Shown here piece after piece: positions 47,384 through 62,225 of a DNA stretch of 64,000 nucleotides (positions are counted from its first letter, which is position 1; the number at the start of each line of letters is the position of its first letter). The stretch comes from Actinomucor elegans (lineage: Eukaryota > Mucoromycota > Mucoromycetes > Mucorales > Mucoraceae). Where the stretch lies: the NCBI GenBank assembly GCA_026027325.1, contig JAMSLZ010000013.1:702501-766500 (forward strand). Direction: 5' to 3'. Under the pieces are notes generated by a model. That model saw only the letters and a list, made by a program, of their open reading frames with translations, searched no databases and was not told the origin of the DNA. A program made the translations under genes and the position numbers.

Positions 47384-50330
47384 TTAGATATTGTGGGGTG
47401 CTATAGTAGTAGTGGTGGTGGTGGTGGCGCTGTGATACCGGGTCATGACAGGTACACTTGGAATATCTCCATCTTCAGGTGTGTGGCGTGCTGAATTCTT
47501 GCGTCTAGAAGCGAGTTTCTTGCCTGTAGTTGCAGATCGGCGTGGTTTGGGTAAAATAGGTGTATTTGCAGGATCAATGTTTAACCAATCGCGTGAAGGT
47601 TCAATAGCGCTTTTGACAGTGGGGACATGAACATCGATGCCATTTCCTTTACCACCTGAGGATGACATGGCACCTGTATTCACTGTCAATCCTTTCCCTT
47701 GGAAACGAGCTTGATATTTCTTTCTTTCAAAGCTACCTGAACGAGAAGGTGGCGTTATTTCTTCTTCTGTTTCTGCTGTTGTTTCTGCTGTTGTTTCTAC
47801 TACTTCTTTGGGTGGCTGAGGTGAAGGGGATCGACTGCTAGTGCGTTGTGGCTGAGGAGAAGATGATCGACTACTAGTGCGCTGTGGCTGAGGAGAAGTA
47901 GGTCTACTGCTTGTGCGTTGCAAATGCTGATGCTGAGGTTCAGACATATCTGCGCTCAAGAATAATGCGCTATTACTGGAAGCACTGCAATCATCATGAA
48001 CAGATGTGACATAATCATCATCTATAGTAATAAACGAATATCCGCTTTCGTCTTCTTCGTGACAAGTGCCTGTAGGACTATCGGGTGATTGAACAGTCAT
48101 TGCATATCGACTGGGTTGATCATGTGCCGCAGGAGTATGATCAAATCCGTATTCGATATGACCTGTAATAGCAGAGTTATTATGAAGATCTTTATTGGCA
48201 AAGATATCCTGACTGTTCACGATGAGATCTTCCAGTACACAGTCTTTAGCCCATTCGCCAGGTGAGTTTTGAGCATGATTCAAATCTTGGAAGATAGCAG
48301 GTGTAAATATCAGAGTAAGATTACTAGTACACATTTTGTTCTTTTCCACACAGGCTTCGAGTCTATACGTGATATATCCATCAGTATATAAAGAACTGTA
48401 TGTTTGGGTAGCTTACATACTTTGATAAATGATGAATGAGTGCCTTCAGTGTATCATAATTGGCTGGAGGCAGTTTAAGCAAACGTGTTAGCAAGTTCAT
48501 CAGCCGTAATTCCTGGTCAGGAATTTCTATATCGTAGTTATTAGCTTTGTGCATGTTAATGTCTATATAAGCACATACGAGAATACACCAATCGGTCTGT
48601 GAGTTTAAAAGGAAATAAGGGTGTTTCAAGTTCCCGCAAAAAGATTTTGATGACTGAAGCAATACTAAAGACATCTTCTGGTATGTCATTTTGACCAATG
48701 ACAACAGCCTGTTCGTCCAGTTCAAATGCATGTTTAATCTTTTCTATATTGCTTTGTTTGCCCGAAACACGGTAAATGCCTTCCTTTTCTAGACCACCAA
48801 GCCTTTCAATGGCTTCGATACACTTTGTGATTAAAAGTGGAGGTGACCTATGCTTTTGTTGAGCATATTCTTGTAATGAAGTGCCAAAAATTAAGTCTAC
48901 TCTATGTTGTTAGTATCCTTTTGGTTTATTAGTAATTCTATTGCTTACCTTTGCAAACACCAACGTGATGATTCTCATAGTATATGGGGCTAGGTTTTGT
49001 AAACTTTTCTAATGCAGCGTTAGATTGTTTATTATACTGTTTAGCCTCATATTCGTTATCGATACGTTGAATCGAATCCAGCAGTGGGTGTACATGTTGC
49101 TGCAGTTGCTGTGATTGTTGCAATTCGGATGTAAGCACGAGTTGCAGCATATTTTTGACTTTATCGGATTTGTCTTTTAAGGAAGTTTGTACAGTCTTTA
49201 AGATATAAAGATTGGTAGCATCCACCTTAGTAGCCAGCGTATTTATTTCGCGTACCACGTTACGATAATTAGTGTCTATGTACAAAAAGTTAGTACAGAA
49301 TATATTACGTTTTTATATTCTATTACCTGCTTCAGCTACCTCTACTTTTAATTTGGCTAGTCTGATGTTCTTGTTGCCAGGATCTTCAGGTTTGTTCAAG
49401 CGTCTTTTCATGAATCTTTCAATACGACTACTTTGTGGACTATCGGTGAATTTGAAACCTTGTCTGGTACGATCATCATCCATACTCATTGATCGTATGT
49501 CTACTTCTTCATTTTGTAGTGTTTTAATTGAGGGTAGACTTGCCGTCATCGTACTTGAAGGTGTTAGAGGAATGGGTGAAGCGCAACTATTTGATTTATC
49601 AATCTCGTCCCATTTTTGAATATAGAGGTCGTGTGCCTGTTTGAATGTAAGTATATATTACACGTTCTATTGTTTATGAATACGTACAGCCGGTAGCTTT
49701 TTGAATCTTGCCACAAGATATTCACCATTGACTTGACCAATCCAAGTTTTATTCTTTTCGTAATGCTTTTTCTGTTCATCCTTTTGAGAAAAAAAAGCAG
49801 TTTAGTCAACGATATATTACACCAACCAACAGTAGTTTCTTACTTTGAATTTGACCAAAGCATCACACTGTGCTTGTAATTGATTGATATACTGCTGTTT
49901 ATGCGGTTTATTGATATTTGCCAAATCAACATAATTCATAAAGCCCTGCTGTATCAGGCTTTGCCCATTTGATGTGCAATTTTTTTGTATCTTTGAAGTC
50001 ATTACACCAAGATCATCCAAGTAGTTCTTCTCCAGTTTGATTCTATCAAGGGCTGAGTTGAATACCACGCCCTTTTACCCGGTTTTTATAAACTCACCTT
50101 TCCGTAAGATATTCAATAATGATCTCTATATCTTTCAATAACAAATCGTATGTAATTTCTTCGATAGCTTTTGAAGGCGCACATAACAAATTATGAATTT
50201 CCTTGCCTTCTTCAGAAAAAACAATCTATTACAAGTTAGATATACGTAGTCGACTCTAGTTTAGTTCATTTACTTTTTCTTTAGCTGCAGTTGATTTGAG
50301 TTTAGGTACTTTTTTATGAGTAGAACTCAT
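47384..50330 (-). CDS. F-BAR / RhoGAP domain protein
   Basis: Nine exons: 50330-50274, 50225-50098, 50052-49844, 49780-49688, 49636-49327, 49275-48949, 48899-48579, 48526-48421, 48362-47384; about 843 aa. The N-terminal ~370 residues are helical, with F-BAR-like ERALDRIKLEKNYLDDLG and later long heptad-rich helices. RhoGAP follows (about 376-570): DLIFGTSLQEY, LLITKCIEAIERL, EGIYRVSG with the arginine finger, and NKMCTSNLTLIFTPAIF. The C-terminal ~290 residues are Ser/Pro-rich with three QRTSSR/SPQPQ repeats. It should bend or bind membrane and inactivate a Rho/Cdc42 GTPase at polarity sites, like Rgd1/Rga8. The exon 2/3 junction (50098/50052) does not keep frame with a GT-AG intron: one nt too many remains. 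All other junctions close. Confidence 0.85.
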
Positions 50331-50547
50331 GTTGCAATGTATAAGAGATGAGGTTCTGGAAAGAAGAAAGAAATGAAAAAGACCATGCACTCTCTCTTTT
50401 TGAATATCAATTTGAATATCAGCACTCTGTGTAAGATCACACGAAAATCATCAATGGGTGTAAACTCTATTTTTAACAAGGTACGGGTTTAATAATAAAA
50501 AGGATGCGTATTAATAGTATAGATGAGTTGAATTATAATAAAGAAGA

Positions 50548-53128
<2,581 letters not shown>

Positions 53129-53208
53129 TGCGCTTAGTTTTATGAATTCACTATGAAAGGAACGAAGAAAAATTTGAAATAAACGCGGTTCGAGAAAAAA
53201 AAATTTCC

Positions 53209-53220
53209 CTGTCGCGACAG
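53209..53220. promoter_or_regulatory. Palindromic CTGTCGCGACAG upstream of MCM3
   Basis: A perfect 12-bp palindrome 81 bp before the MCM3 start; a second TGTCGCGA occurs at 53290-53297. TCGCGA-type cores resemble G1/S (MBF/E2F-class) sites, fitting a replication gene. Function is inferred. Confidence 0.45.
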
Positions 53221-53909
53221 CCAAATCAGGTAATCAAAAAAGTCACGTCTATAGATAGTTTAATTGGCTATCTGAGATTAACAATTGATGTCGCGATCGC
53301 TGCTCCACGCTGCAGAAAGGCCCAGTAAGCAATATAACCGCATTCCTACTTTTTCGTAAAATTATTTGATCAATTAGACAAACTCTCTAATCATATGACA
53401 TTAACCGATAACTGATTCTGTTTGAAATGTATAATGGCAGTAACTGTTACTATACGTTATTTGACAATTTGCAATAAATGAAAAATGTTTTAACCAGTGG
53501 TGAGTAAGTGATGATTGAAAAATTCACCTAATACTTAATATCTTTTTTCGAGCCTTAAATCAGAAAAATAAGTAACTATTCTATTTGAATAGAATGTACT
53601 ATGTAAACTGATCTTTATTAAATAATACACATTTAATACATAGTAATATTTAAGAATATCATATATCCTTCAAATCACCAATTTATATTTTCGTTTAATA
53701 CTTTAATGACACTTCTTGTAATGCAAATGTTTAGATAGACACAATATCCATTAACAGTGTTTTTGCAAATTTCTATTGTGTATCTAATTATTTTTCTGAT
53801 TTTCTGAAATACTGTTGTAATGCACCTGTTTTCGGTGGTGAAAATATAGTAAAACATCTGGAGTTTATTTAGATCATTTATATACTGTTGTAATATCACC
53901 ATCTATTTA
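53221..53909. other. Spacer between MCM3 and an unidentified ORF
   Basis: AT-rich; the MCM3-proximal part is promoter-like. A 75-codon minus ORF (53675-53902) shows no motif. Confidence 0.4.
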
Positions 53910-54827
53910 CTATGTAGACAGCTTGTTTTGCCAAATATTTAGTAAAACTAAGTCAAAAACTTCACAAGCTAGCTTATATTGATTATCAGTTAGATTATAG
54001 TATGGAATTACACCAAACAAGTCCTTGACAAACATCTGGGGGAAGACTTTCTTTTTGTTTGTTCTGTGTGTGGCTTTTAGTTCACGTATTTGGTTATGAT
54101 TGATTCCAATATCCACTAATTCATCCACATCCACCTCCCCGCGACTATTATAAAAAGCAACTGTCAATTGTGAAAATCTTTCGATAGGATATGGTTTGAT
54201 AAGGTTGCATGTACTGTTGCTGAGATCTCTTAGTACAAATGTCAAAAAAATTAGGAACGAAAGTACATTGGTGTAACCACAAGGTATACTAGGTACGTGA
54301 TCTAGTGTAAAAGTAACCTTTTCTACGCCACAGCTGCTGTCAATCGATTTTAACGTTGTTTCACAATGATCATAGAAATCACCTGTTGGCAAAATGCTAC
54401 AATCTAGAGGAATAACTTGATTACAATCTATCTTGTTTGTCGAAAGCAGATATATGTGATCATTCGAAAGTGGTTTGATTGTAATGCTGGTCTCTTGAAA
54501 GAAAACCTTTTTAAAGTCTTGGGTAAACATAAGATGTTTTCTGACCAAATATCCTATTTCTCTGTTGTATTCCAATTGACATAGTGCTGCAACATGCATT
54601 TCTCGAGTTTTGCTCGGTGTAAATTGGTAAGACACTACGCAGGCTCTTTCTGTTGTAGTCTCCACTTTCGTCGCATACATCCTCTGTAATTTGGCGTTGT
54701 ATTTACTAATTTCCACAGTAAATGAAGTAGAAAGTTCGCTTTTCGTTGCATCCGAAAATTTTGCTTCAAATGAAACTGTTCGATCTTTCAATACTTCACC
54801 AAGCCATAACATTTGTAGTACCTTCAT
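53910..54827 (-). CDS. Unidentified 305-codon protein, probably 5'-incomplete
   Basis: A long intact minus-strand ORF. The frame is open upstream of the first ATG to about 54865 (YPTYKETNERMKVLQMLWLG), after an AG that could be an acceptor, so an upstream exon may have existed. The sequence looks like real protein: balanced composition, conserved-looking blocks such as TLDHVPSIPCGYTNVLSF, PYPIERFSQLTVAFYNS and ELVDIGINHNQIRELKATHR, ending LLNIWQNKL. No signal peptide or TM is evident. It may be related to the large actin-like/Hsp70-like families of Mucorales, but I cannot show an ATPase motif. It could be a truncated copy with no own promoter. Confidence 0.5.
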   Translation of the reverse strand: MKVLQMLWLGEVLKDRTVSFEAKFSDATKSELSTSFTVEISKYNAKLQRMYATKVETTTERACVVSYQFTPSKTREMHVAALCQLEYNREIGYLVRKHLMFTQDFKKVFFQETSITIKPLSNDHIYLLSTNKIDCNQVIPLDCSILPTGDFYDHCETTLKSIDSSCGVEKVTFTLDHVPSIPCGYTNVLSFLIFLTFVLRDLSNSTCNLIKPYPIERFSQLTVAFYNSRGEVDVDELVDIGINHNQIRELKATHRTNKKKVFPQMFVKDLFGVIPYYNLTDNQYKLACEVFDLVLLNIWQNKLST

Positions 54828-54865
54828 TCTTTCATTCGTTTCCTTGTACGTTGGATACTGTAAAC

Positions 54866-55900
54866 TATTCTAGTATCAAATAAGAAGACTGTGCTGCTTG
54901 AGGATTGTTTGGGAAATAAAGACAAAAAGTTTTTGACTTTCACAAAATAAATCAGATCTTATATAAAGAAGTGTGAGGATCGTACGGCTTTTGATTATAG
55001 CACAGCTTCTATAATTCTTATTTGCATGTCTGCAAAAGTGTGTGGGCTTTCCTTGTATTACCTTCGTGCCTCGATATTCTTGATACGCTAACAAGCCTCA
55101 TTCATTAAAAATAGTATACGGTGCTTAGCATCTGTGGCTACTTGTATGTGGTCTTGGCGTAATTCACCCAGCCTTCCGTGAGGCCTTACTGAATGCATCT
55201 TCAATAGAAATATTCATAGCTTTTCCAAATAGTTTGCAAACAAATTAAACTGATTCCTTCAAACCTAACACATTTGGTTTGTAGGATTGATTCTTTGCCT
55301 ATTTTCATCTGTTTTTTGAATGATGAAAAACGCAGATATGCAAGCATTGTATTAATATAGTTTGCGCAGATTTTTATTGTGTATCACATGATATAAGCAT
55401 CTCAATAAGCTAAATATTTTGTATATGCTTTTAGTTTTACGAAATACCTCAAAAGCTCTTACATAACAAGAATATACATAAACCGCTTCAACATATTTTG
55501 GAATGTGTAAATCAATTCTGTACTAAAATCTATACTTTCAAAATCAATTTCTAGTCAAAATATCCGTCTAAATTTTAAAGTTGGACCAAAAGAGTTGGCT
55601 TTTTAATGTTTGTCCGGTTGGCCGTCTGGAAGTCATTAATTTATGCAACTCAAAATTGTTCGTTCTCATTTCTTGAACAGTAACGGTGTGAACAATTTAT
55701 TACACGTTCACTTGTTCCTTAAGCTTTGCAATAACGCTATTCCCAACTTTTCAATATACTCCATGTTTGCCACTACAATGGACTCTTTTCCTCAAGATTT
55801 TAGTCATTACTTGCTTAATCCAAATGATTGTCTATTACTCCCATTAAAGGCTATTTTAGCTTACTAAATCGACAGATATAAGCTTTTTGACAAGCCGCGC
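54866..55900. other. Spacer, no gene supported
   Basis: A 72-codon minus ORF at 54876-55094 and a 74-codon plus ORF at 55643-55867 lack motifs. Sequence may include decayed repeat material. Confidence 0.35.
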
Positions 55901-56570
55901 TACTGCACGAATTGCCTTCCATTGATCATTTCCTACAAACTAAAGAGAAAATTACAGATACTGGTACCGGTTTGGGCTACGTTGCCAAGATCTTCTTCAG
56001 AGCTATTAACGTTGGAAAATAGGTTACTCCTCTCTTTTGTTCATTTCGCCACTGAACTTTATGAGTCTTCCATTGTCAGGGCAACCCAATCTCACTTCAA
56101 TGTTCATTCTTTTGCTTTTGGAATTGAACGATACTATTACTATCGCTTCCCAATTATCAGCTAAAAGTTTTTGAGATGCCATTGCTGCCCATTCAACTAT
56201 TGTCCAAACAACTCTATACTGCTTCTGCTGCAGCTAAATCTGGGGTTTGGCATCTCGTTTTGCTTTGCACTAAGCAAACAGGGTTCTACAGGATCTTCTT
56301 TAGTAAGATTTCTATCAAATTATTTCTACATCCCCGTGGATACTTGACAAGTTTTCTTCTAATAAGCATCTATTCTACTCTACTCCCGAAACTAAGATAC
56401 ATTTTCTTTTTGGCTGCTCTCCAACAAGGCTACCTTCTAGAACCTTTTAATCCATGAATTGCTTTAACCAAGCATCACTATCGCGCAAATATTTGTTTGC
56501 ATTCGCTGCTTAGAATTTTCCTCCCTAGGTTGTCTCGGTATAACTATTTTTTTTAATCATTACTGCCGTC
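55900..56570 (+). mobile_element. Probable retroelement (LINE-like) remnant
   Basis: Pieces in different + strand frames look like scrambled protein: GTGLGYVAKIFFRAINVGK, AAAKSGVWHLVLLCTKQTGF and, in a third frame, ETKIHFLFGCSPTR. The H-F-L-F-x-C block resembles the Cys/His block after LINE reverse transcriptases. Stops and frame changes are frequent. Attribution is tentative. Confidence 0.3.
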
Positions 56571-57799
56571 TCCAAAATTTGGAAAGCACGCTGGTGCGTA
56601 ATGTTTGATTAATAGCCTTTTACAATTGCCGCTGTTTTTACCAGTACAAAGTTAACGCAAAGCTGAAGATACAATAGTCTAGTTCTCTTAAAGCTCTTAA
56701 TTCTCTCATTTAGCATAACTATTCTCCTCCTTTATATATATATATATATATATACATTATCTAACTTTATAGTTCAGTCGTTGAATACCCCTTTTTATCA
56801 AGTCCTTAGGCTCATAGATACATGCAGCAGATATATAAATAAATAAAAAAAAGCTTCCATTACCGAAAATAAGAGACACATTTGACATAATTGAAAAATA
56901 TAAATATTCATATAACCTATTAACAACATTCATGCAAAGTTTAATTGTACATTTAAAAAAACAATGCAGCATAATATACATATCTATTTTTTTTTTTTTA
57001 AAAAAAAAAGGAATCAATACGAATTTGTAAACCAATTTTGATTATCTTATTTTATGTCTGTAGCTAAACTTTTTACATTAAAAAATATGAAAATAAAGTT
57101 TAAGTGCTAGATATGTTTTTTGGTTGAAAATTAAATTGAAACTTTTGGATTTTGCATTTGTTATTGGTGGCAGGGATTTACCATGTTGTTACAGCCAGAT
57201 ATGGTACCATTGTTTATTGGTTGATGGAGATTCTATATTCAAAAAGCGCCTAAACTTGGCCTTACATTTGAGAAAAATGCATCTTTGGTTACTTTAATGC
57301 GTGTTCTTGCTAGTAAAAACGTGTAAATTAATACATAGTCTATTAATATAGTTCATATAGGACGTGATTGCTCATCGTATGGTCCAATATTATATTTAGC
57401 TTACTATCTATATCTCAAGATGTTCCCGAGAAATATTACGTTATTTGGTTTTCGGTTTCATGTTCAAAATTCGCATTTTTTTATATATAAAATAATACTA
57501 AAAGGAAATAAAATTGCGTGCAATAGAATGTAGCATTCAATAGTTGGCTATAGACTATATTTTTTAAAATGCGGCTTATATGGCCTCGCATATTCATCAA
57601 ATTGTCGATCAAATAGAAGCCAAGATATATCTCAGGAAAACAGGTTAAATTCGCACTCCTCGGGCAGCACACACCCAGGTGACGTTGCTTGCTGGAGTAA
57701 CCAATCAAATAGCCTTTGAGTTTAATTGACTTTTTATTTGTAGAAACAAGAAACGTTTCTCTAGTTTTGTTGTTATCATTTGTTCTAGATTGTGCCAAA
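56571..57799. other. AT-rich promoter-side spacer of the MAPKKK gene
   Basis: (TA)n at 56735-56754, T/A runs at 56988-57010. Minus ORFs at 56757-57035 and 57481-57939 are low-complexity or antisense to exon 1 of the next gene. Confidence 0.4.
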
Positions 57800-59521
57800 A
57801 TGGCATTTGAAAATGAAGTAAATGAGCATAAGCAACTACCTCCATATCCAACCGAGAAAGATTCATATGGAGGTAGTGAATATTGGACTATGGACCGAGT
57901 TTTGCGCTGGCTTGATGTCAATGACTTTAAACCTGCCATAGAAGTGTTTAAAGGTAATATATGTTCTCATCTCCTATATATTCAAACACATCTCTGTATT
58001 AACTCCTATAATTCTATATTTTATGTATCTATTCTACTTTACTGTCTTTGCTCTTCTTTTTCTTCTTGTTTACAGCAAGACAAATTTGTGGAAAGATGTT
58101 TCTAGACATCGATTTGGCTTATTTAAAGTCTTTTCGGAATGAATTGGTGCTCTCTTATGCAGAAAAGTGTAAACTGGTGCATTCCATTAAAGCGCTTCGA
58201 GCAGTAAAGTATATTTCAACCGAATAAATAAAACAAAACTAATATGTGTTTAGCCTGCAGATCATTACCAGATCAATAACCAAAGAAGCAATCCTACAAA
58301 TACTCGATTTAATAATGGTATACGATATGCTACACCAACCAATATCGATATTCATAGACTACAAAGCTCAGATTCAGCGATTCCAGTAATACCAGAACGA
58401 ACATCCTCGAATAATGGACATGTGTTGGATTGGGTGATGTCTTGCGATATACCAAAACTTACAATTTCTTCAAATGCAAATAATAATACGAATAATTCAG
58501 GACGTACAGCTAGCTCGAGATCACCTTTTACAAATAATACCAATAATGCATCCAGTCTAAGGTATCCAATGAGTCCAAGTAGTCCAAGGGTAGTAGAGAA
58601 CGACGGTCCATGGAAATTTGGTAGAAAAAGGCCTACTCATAATAATAACAATGCTACAAGTTCGGCTTTGAATCCACCTTGTATAGTAAGTTCATAAAAT
58701 AAGCTGATTTTTTCTTTTTATTGACCCTCTTAGTGTAGGACTACTCTACTCAACAAAGTATCCATGTTACAAAAGACTCTGATACATTTCATAGTTTACA
58801 AGTCACTGGAATGCGTGATGCTCGCTTAATTAAAAGTTCTATTATCAGAAAGTTAGGACTGGAAGGCTCAACTGAAAGATATCTTTTCTATCATGAAAAT
58901 GGCAAGAATTCAGGTAAGAAATAGGAGAATACTGAAGGGGTATACATGCTTACTGATTGACTTGATAGAGGTGGCCTTGTCTGACAGTGAGCTATCGCAT
59001 ATTTGTCAGATTTCAGATCACAGTTCTACCAACAGAATATTGGTGAAGCCTGCTGCAGATAATGCATCAAAACATTACAGGTCGTATTCTAAAGATGGGA
59101 CCACTTGTTACGATTTTGCTGTACAAGGAGGCCATCCAAGGTAGATATAAACTATACGGAGTTGATGCTTAAACTAATGCATTCTTATAGACGTTATTAT
59201 CATGAGCCTCGTCCTAATGGTAATGAATATGAATTAAGGTCTCGTTATGAAACTGGTGGCATGATTTCACCAATTACTGGTAATACCCAATTTATTGTTT
59301 CTTCGCCTCAGGAAGGAATAGAAAGTAGCAAAGCTGATAGTGGCTATTTTGATAAAATGACTCGTAAACCATCCATGGATGCTGATGCTGCTGCTTGGTC
59401 AACTCATCCTCCTCCTACTGTGGATGCAAATAATAGAGCTCCTGTATGGCCTGTCGCTCCTCAGTCTCAAAGAAGTAGTACTTCATCCACTGAAACTCAA
59501 CAAAAGCAACAGTATCTTTAT

Positions 59522-59557
<36 letters not shown>

Positions 59558-61805
59558 AATGGAGCTTGGCCTGTTCAGAGCAATTCAGATATGAGTTTGA
59601 GCTCTTCAGGTGAAACGTTGGTGAATAATAATGTATTATGGCCAGTGCATCAAGATATGCCCCAATTACAGCTAACACCTACGCCTTCTTTGTGGGCTGT
59701 TCCTCCTAAACAACCTCAAAAGCAAGAAGAAACCATTACTAGCTCCCAATCATTATGGGCCATTCCACCTAGCAACATATCTAGTGCCACACTAGTTGAT
59801 TCTACATTGGATTCTAAAGCAACTCCATTGACTACTCCTACAACCATCACTTCTTCAGTTTCTCTCTGGGCAGTTGCACCTTCAAACGCGCCTGCACCTG
59901 CGGCTACTCCTTCATCTTCTCTTTGGGCTGTTGCACCTCAGCTATCTCCAGCACCGCCTCAAGAAACTGAACCTTCTCCAGAAGCACAACAGTTTGGAGC
60001 CGAAAATTTAAACCTGCATCCCAGTATCTCTGGCAAAACCTATAATACACCGCCGCCCAAGCAGCAACGTGGTGTTCAATTCTCTCCCACGATTGAACAA
60101 GATAATGCTAACGCCAATGATGATGCATCCAGTATAGCTAGCGCACCTACATTGGAAGAAGGTATTGAAGGTATTTCTCTTGCCGATCCTTCGTCCAAAC
60201 TTGTGCCTCATCATAGCGCTTTACATATTGACACAACTTCACGCACTATGGACGATTCACGTTCACCTATATCACCGTCCACTACACTTGTTGATGGTAG
60301 TGATGAAGAAAACTGGGCAGAACGACCTTCTGTTGAACGTCTTTACAAGGACATTGACAAATATTTGCCCGGCCATGATTTGGATAAAGAGATTATTGTT
60401 GAACCGGCTCAAACTCCAGTAGTGACACCCAGTAATGCTACCATGGTAACAGCTTTACCTCCCGGAAGACGTTTAGGAGGCCACAAGAAATCGATTCGTA
60501 ATGTGGCTAATGAAGCCCATCGTAACTGGCGTAATGCCGTTAATGTCATTCGAGCAAACAACCTGATCCGTCGACGTAGTACCAAGATGTGGCATCGTAA
60601 TGTGGAGCAAGTCAAGCCTGGTATGAAAGCAAATATTCAAACTAATGATGCTAAACCAAGTAAGTTACATATTAGTGTTTAAAAGCAAATGTTTGACTTA
60701 TTCTTTAACTAGAATCGAAAAAACTACAATGGATTCGTGGTGAGCTGATCGGTAAAGGCTCTTTTGGACGTGTTTACCATGCTTTGAACGTAGAAGCAGG
60801 TGAATGGATTGCTGTCAAACAAGTCGATCTCCCTACCACCAAAGCTGATTATGCTAATCCTCAACTACGTGAAACTAAAGATGCTTTGTTTCGTGAAATT
60901 TCATTATTGGAAGATTTGGATAACGAAAATGTGGTACAGTATCTTGGCTATGATGTTGATAAAGACGAAGGCCATCTCAATATCTTTTTGGAATACGTGC
61001 CTGGTGGAAGCATTGCTTCTTGTCTCAGTAAGAGTGGTAAATTTGAAGTACCGTTGGTTCGATTCTTTACCCAACAAATTTTGATGGGTCTTGCTTATCT
61101 TCATAGTCGTAATGTTTTGCATAGAGTAAGTGATATATATACTAGCAGTTTACTGTTTTTGTTAATTTTTTTTTTTTTGTTACAAAAAAGGATATCAAAG
61201 CTGGTAATATCTTACTGGACCAGAATGGCATTTGTAAGATCACAGATTTTGGTCTTTCTAAACTTAGTGGACAAGATAAAGCGTATGATCCTTATTCCAA
61301 CAACTCTGTCATGCGTGGCACTGTGTTTTGGATGGCCCCAGAAGTAGTTAAAGGAACGAACTACAATGCCAAAGTTGACATATGGAGTTTGGGCTGTACC
61401 GTGATTGAAATGCTGACAGGTAATCACCCTTGGCTTGATATGAATATGCTTGCTGCTCTTTATAGTCTTGGAAAATATCAAGCACCGCCTATACCTGAAG
61501 ATGTTCCTGAAGATGTTAGAGATTTTTTGAGCAAATGTTTTACCATGTAAAGTATCTTGTAGTGCATGTATTTCATTAATTCTAACTGTCCCTTACTACA
61601 GTAATCCTGAAGATCGACCTACAGCTGAACAGTTACTGTCACATCCTTTTGTTCAACCTGATCCTACATTTGAATTCAGGGTAAAAAAAGAAGCTCGTTA
61701 CCATTTATGGTACTAACTTTTTTTTTATAATAGAAATACATGAAAAAGGCAGAGCTTGAACGAAAAGCGTCAAAGAGACTGCAACCTATTCCCGTAAAAA
61801 ATTAA
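57800..61805 (+). CDS. MAP kinase kinase kinase (Bck1/Ste11-type) with SAM-like, RA-like and kinase domains
   Basis: Ten exons (57800-57953, 58076-58203, 58254-58685, 58739-58913, 58969-59140, 59191-60659, 60713-61125, 61191-61546, 61602-61680, 61734-61805) sum to exactly 1150 codons (1149 aa). A SAM-like domain (about 25-95: WTMDRVLRWLDVNDF, ICGKMFLDIDLAYLKSF) is followed by an Asn-rich linker, an RA-like domain (about 250-320: IHVTKDSDTFHSLQVTGMRD, IIRKLGLEG) and a ~500-residue Ser/Pro/Gln-rich linker with seven W-containing repeats. The kinase domain (about 850-1125) is complete: GKGSFGRVY, VKQVD, HRDIKAGN (across an intron), DFGLSK, WMAPEV. It should activate a MAPKK in the cell-wall integrity or mating-type cascade. 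The first ATG gives MAFENEVNEHKQ; no good upstream start exists. Confidence 0.92.
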
Positions 61806-61956
61806 ACCCATTATAATATTGTCACTTAATAATACACTCATTACTACTTTCCTATCATTTAAAGAAAAATTCCAGTTCATTAACACTTTCCTTATCTCAT
61901 ACATACAATCAAATGTCCTTGTATTCCTCCATTCATTGTTTGCTTTCCTTTTTCTT

Positions 61957-61980
61957 AATAATAATAATAATAATAATAAT
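61957..61980. repeat. (AAT)n microsatellite
   Basis: About eight trinucleotide units 150 bp after the MAPKKK stop codon. Confidence 0.8.
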
Positions 61981-62172
61981 ATATTCATACATGATACAGC
62001 ATACATATTTTGGTTTCTTAACATAAAGTAAAAGGTTATATGGTTTATAAGGTGTGAGACTGGGTATAAAGACAACTGCAAAGGAAAATCATTGAATTAA
62101 TAACAGCTGAAGTTTAACAAATGTCTTATGTAGACATTTATCAATTTGACACATGCCCTACAAAATACAATA

Positions 62173-62225
62173 CATCCTGAACATGGATTATTAATCGATG
62201 TGATATTTGACCAAGATTTATTGAT
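62173..62225 (+). repeat. Dispersed degenerate repeat, copy G
   Basis: ATCCTGAACATGGATTATTA then ATCGATGTGATATTTGACCA and AGATTTATTGATTG; aligns over about 45 bp with copies B and E. Confidence 0.55.

Noticed and set aside
55643..55867. Small gene upstream of the retroelement-like debris
   Set aside because: No homologous-looking blocks, Leu/Phe-rich in AT-rich DNA, no splice or start context.
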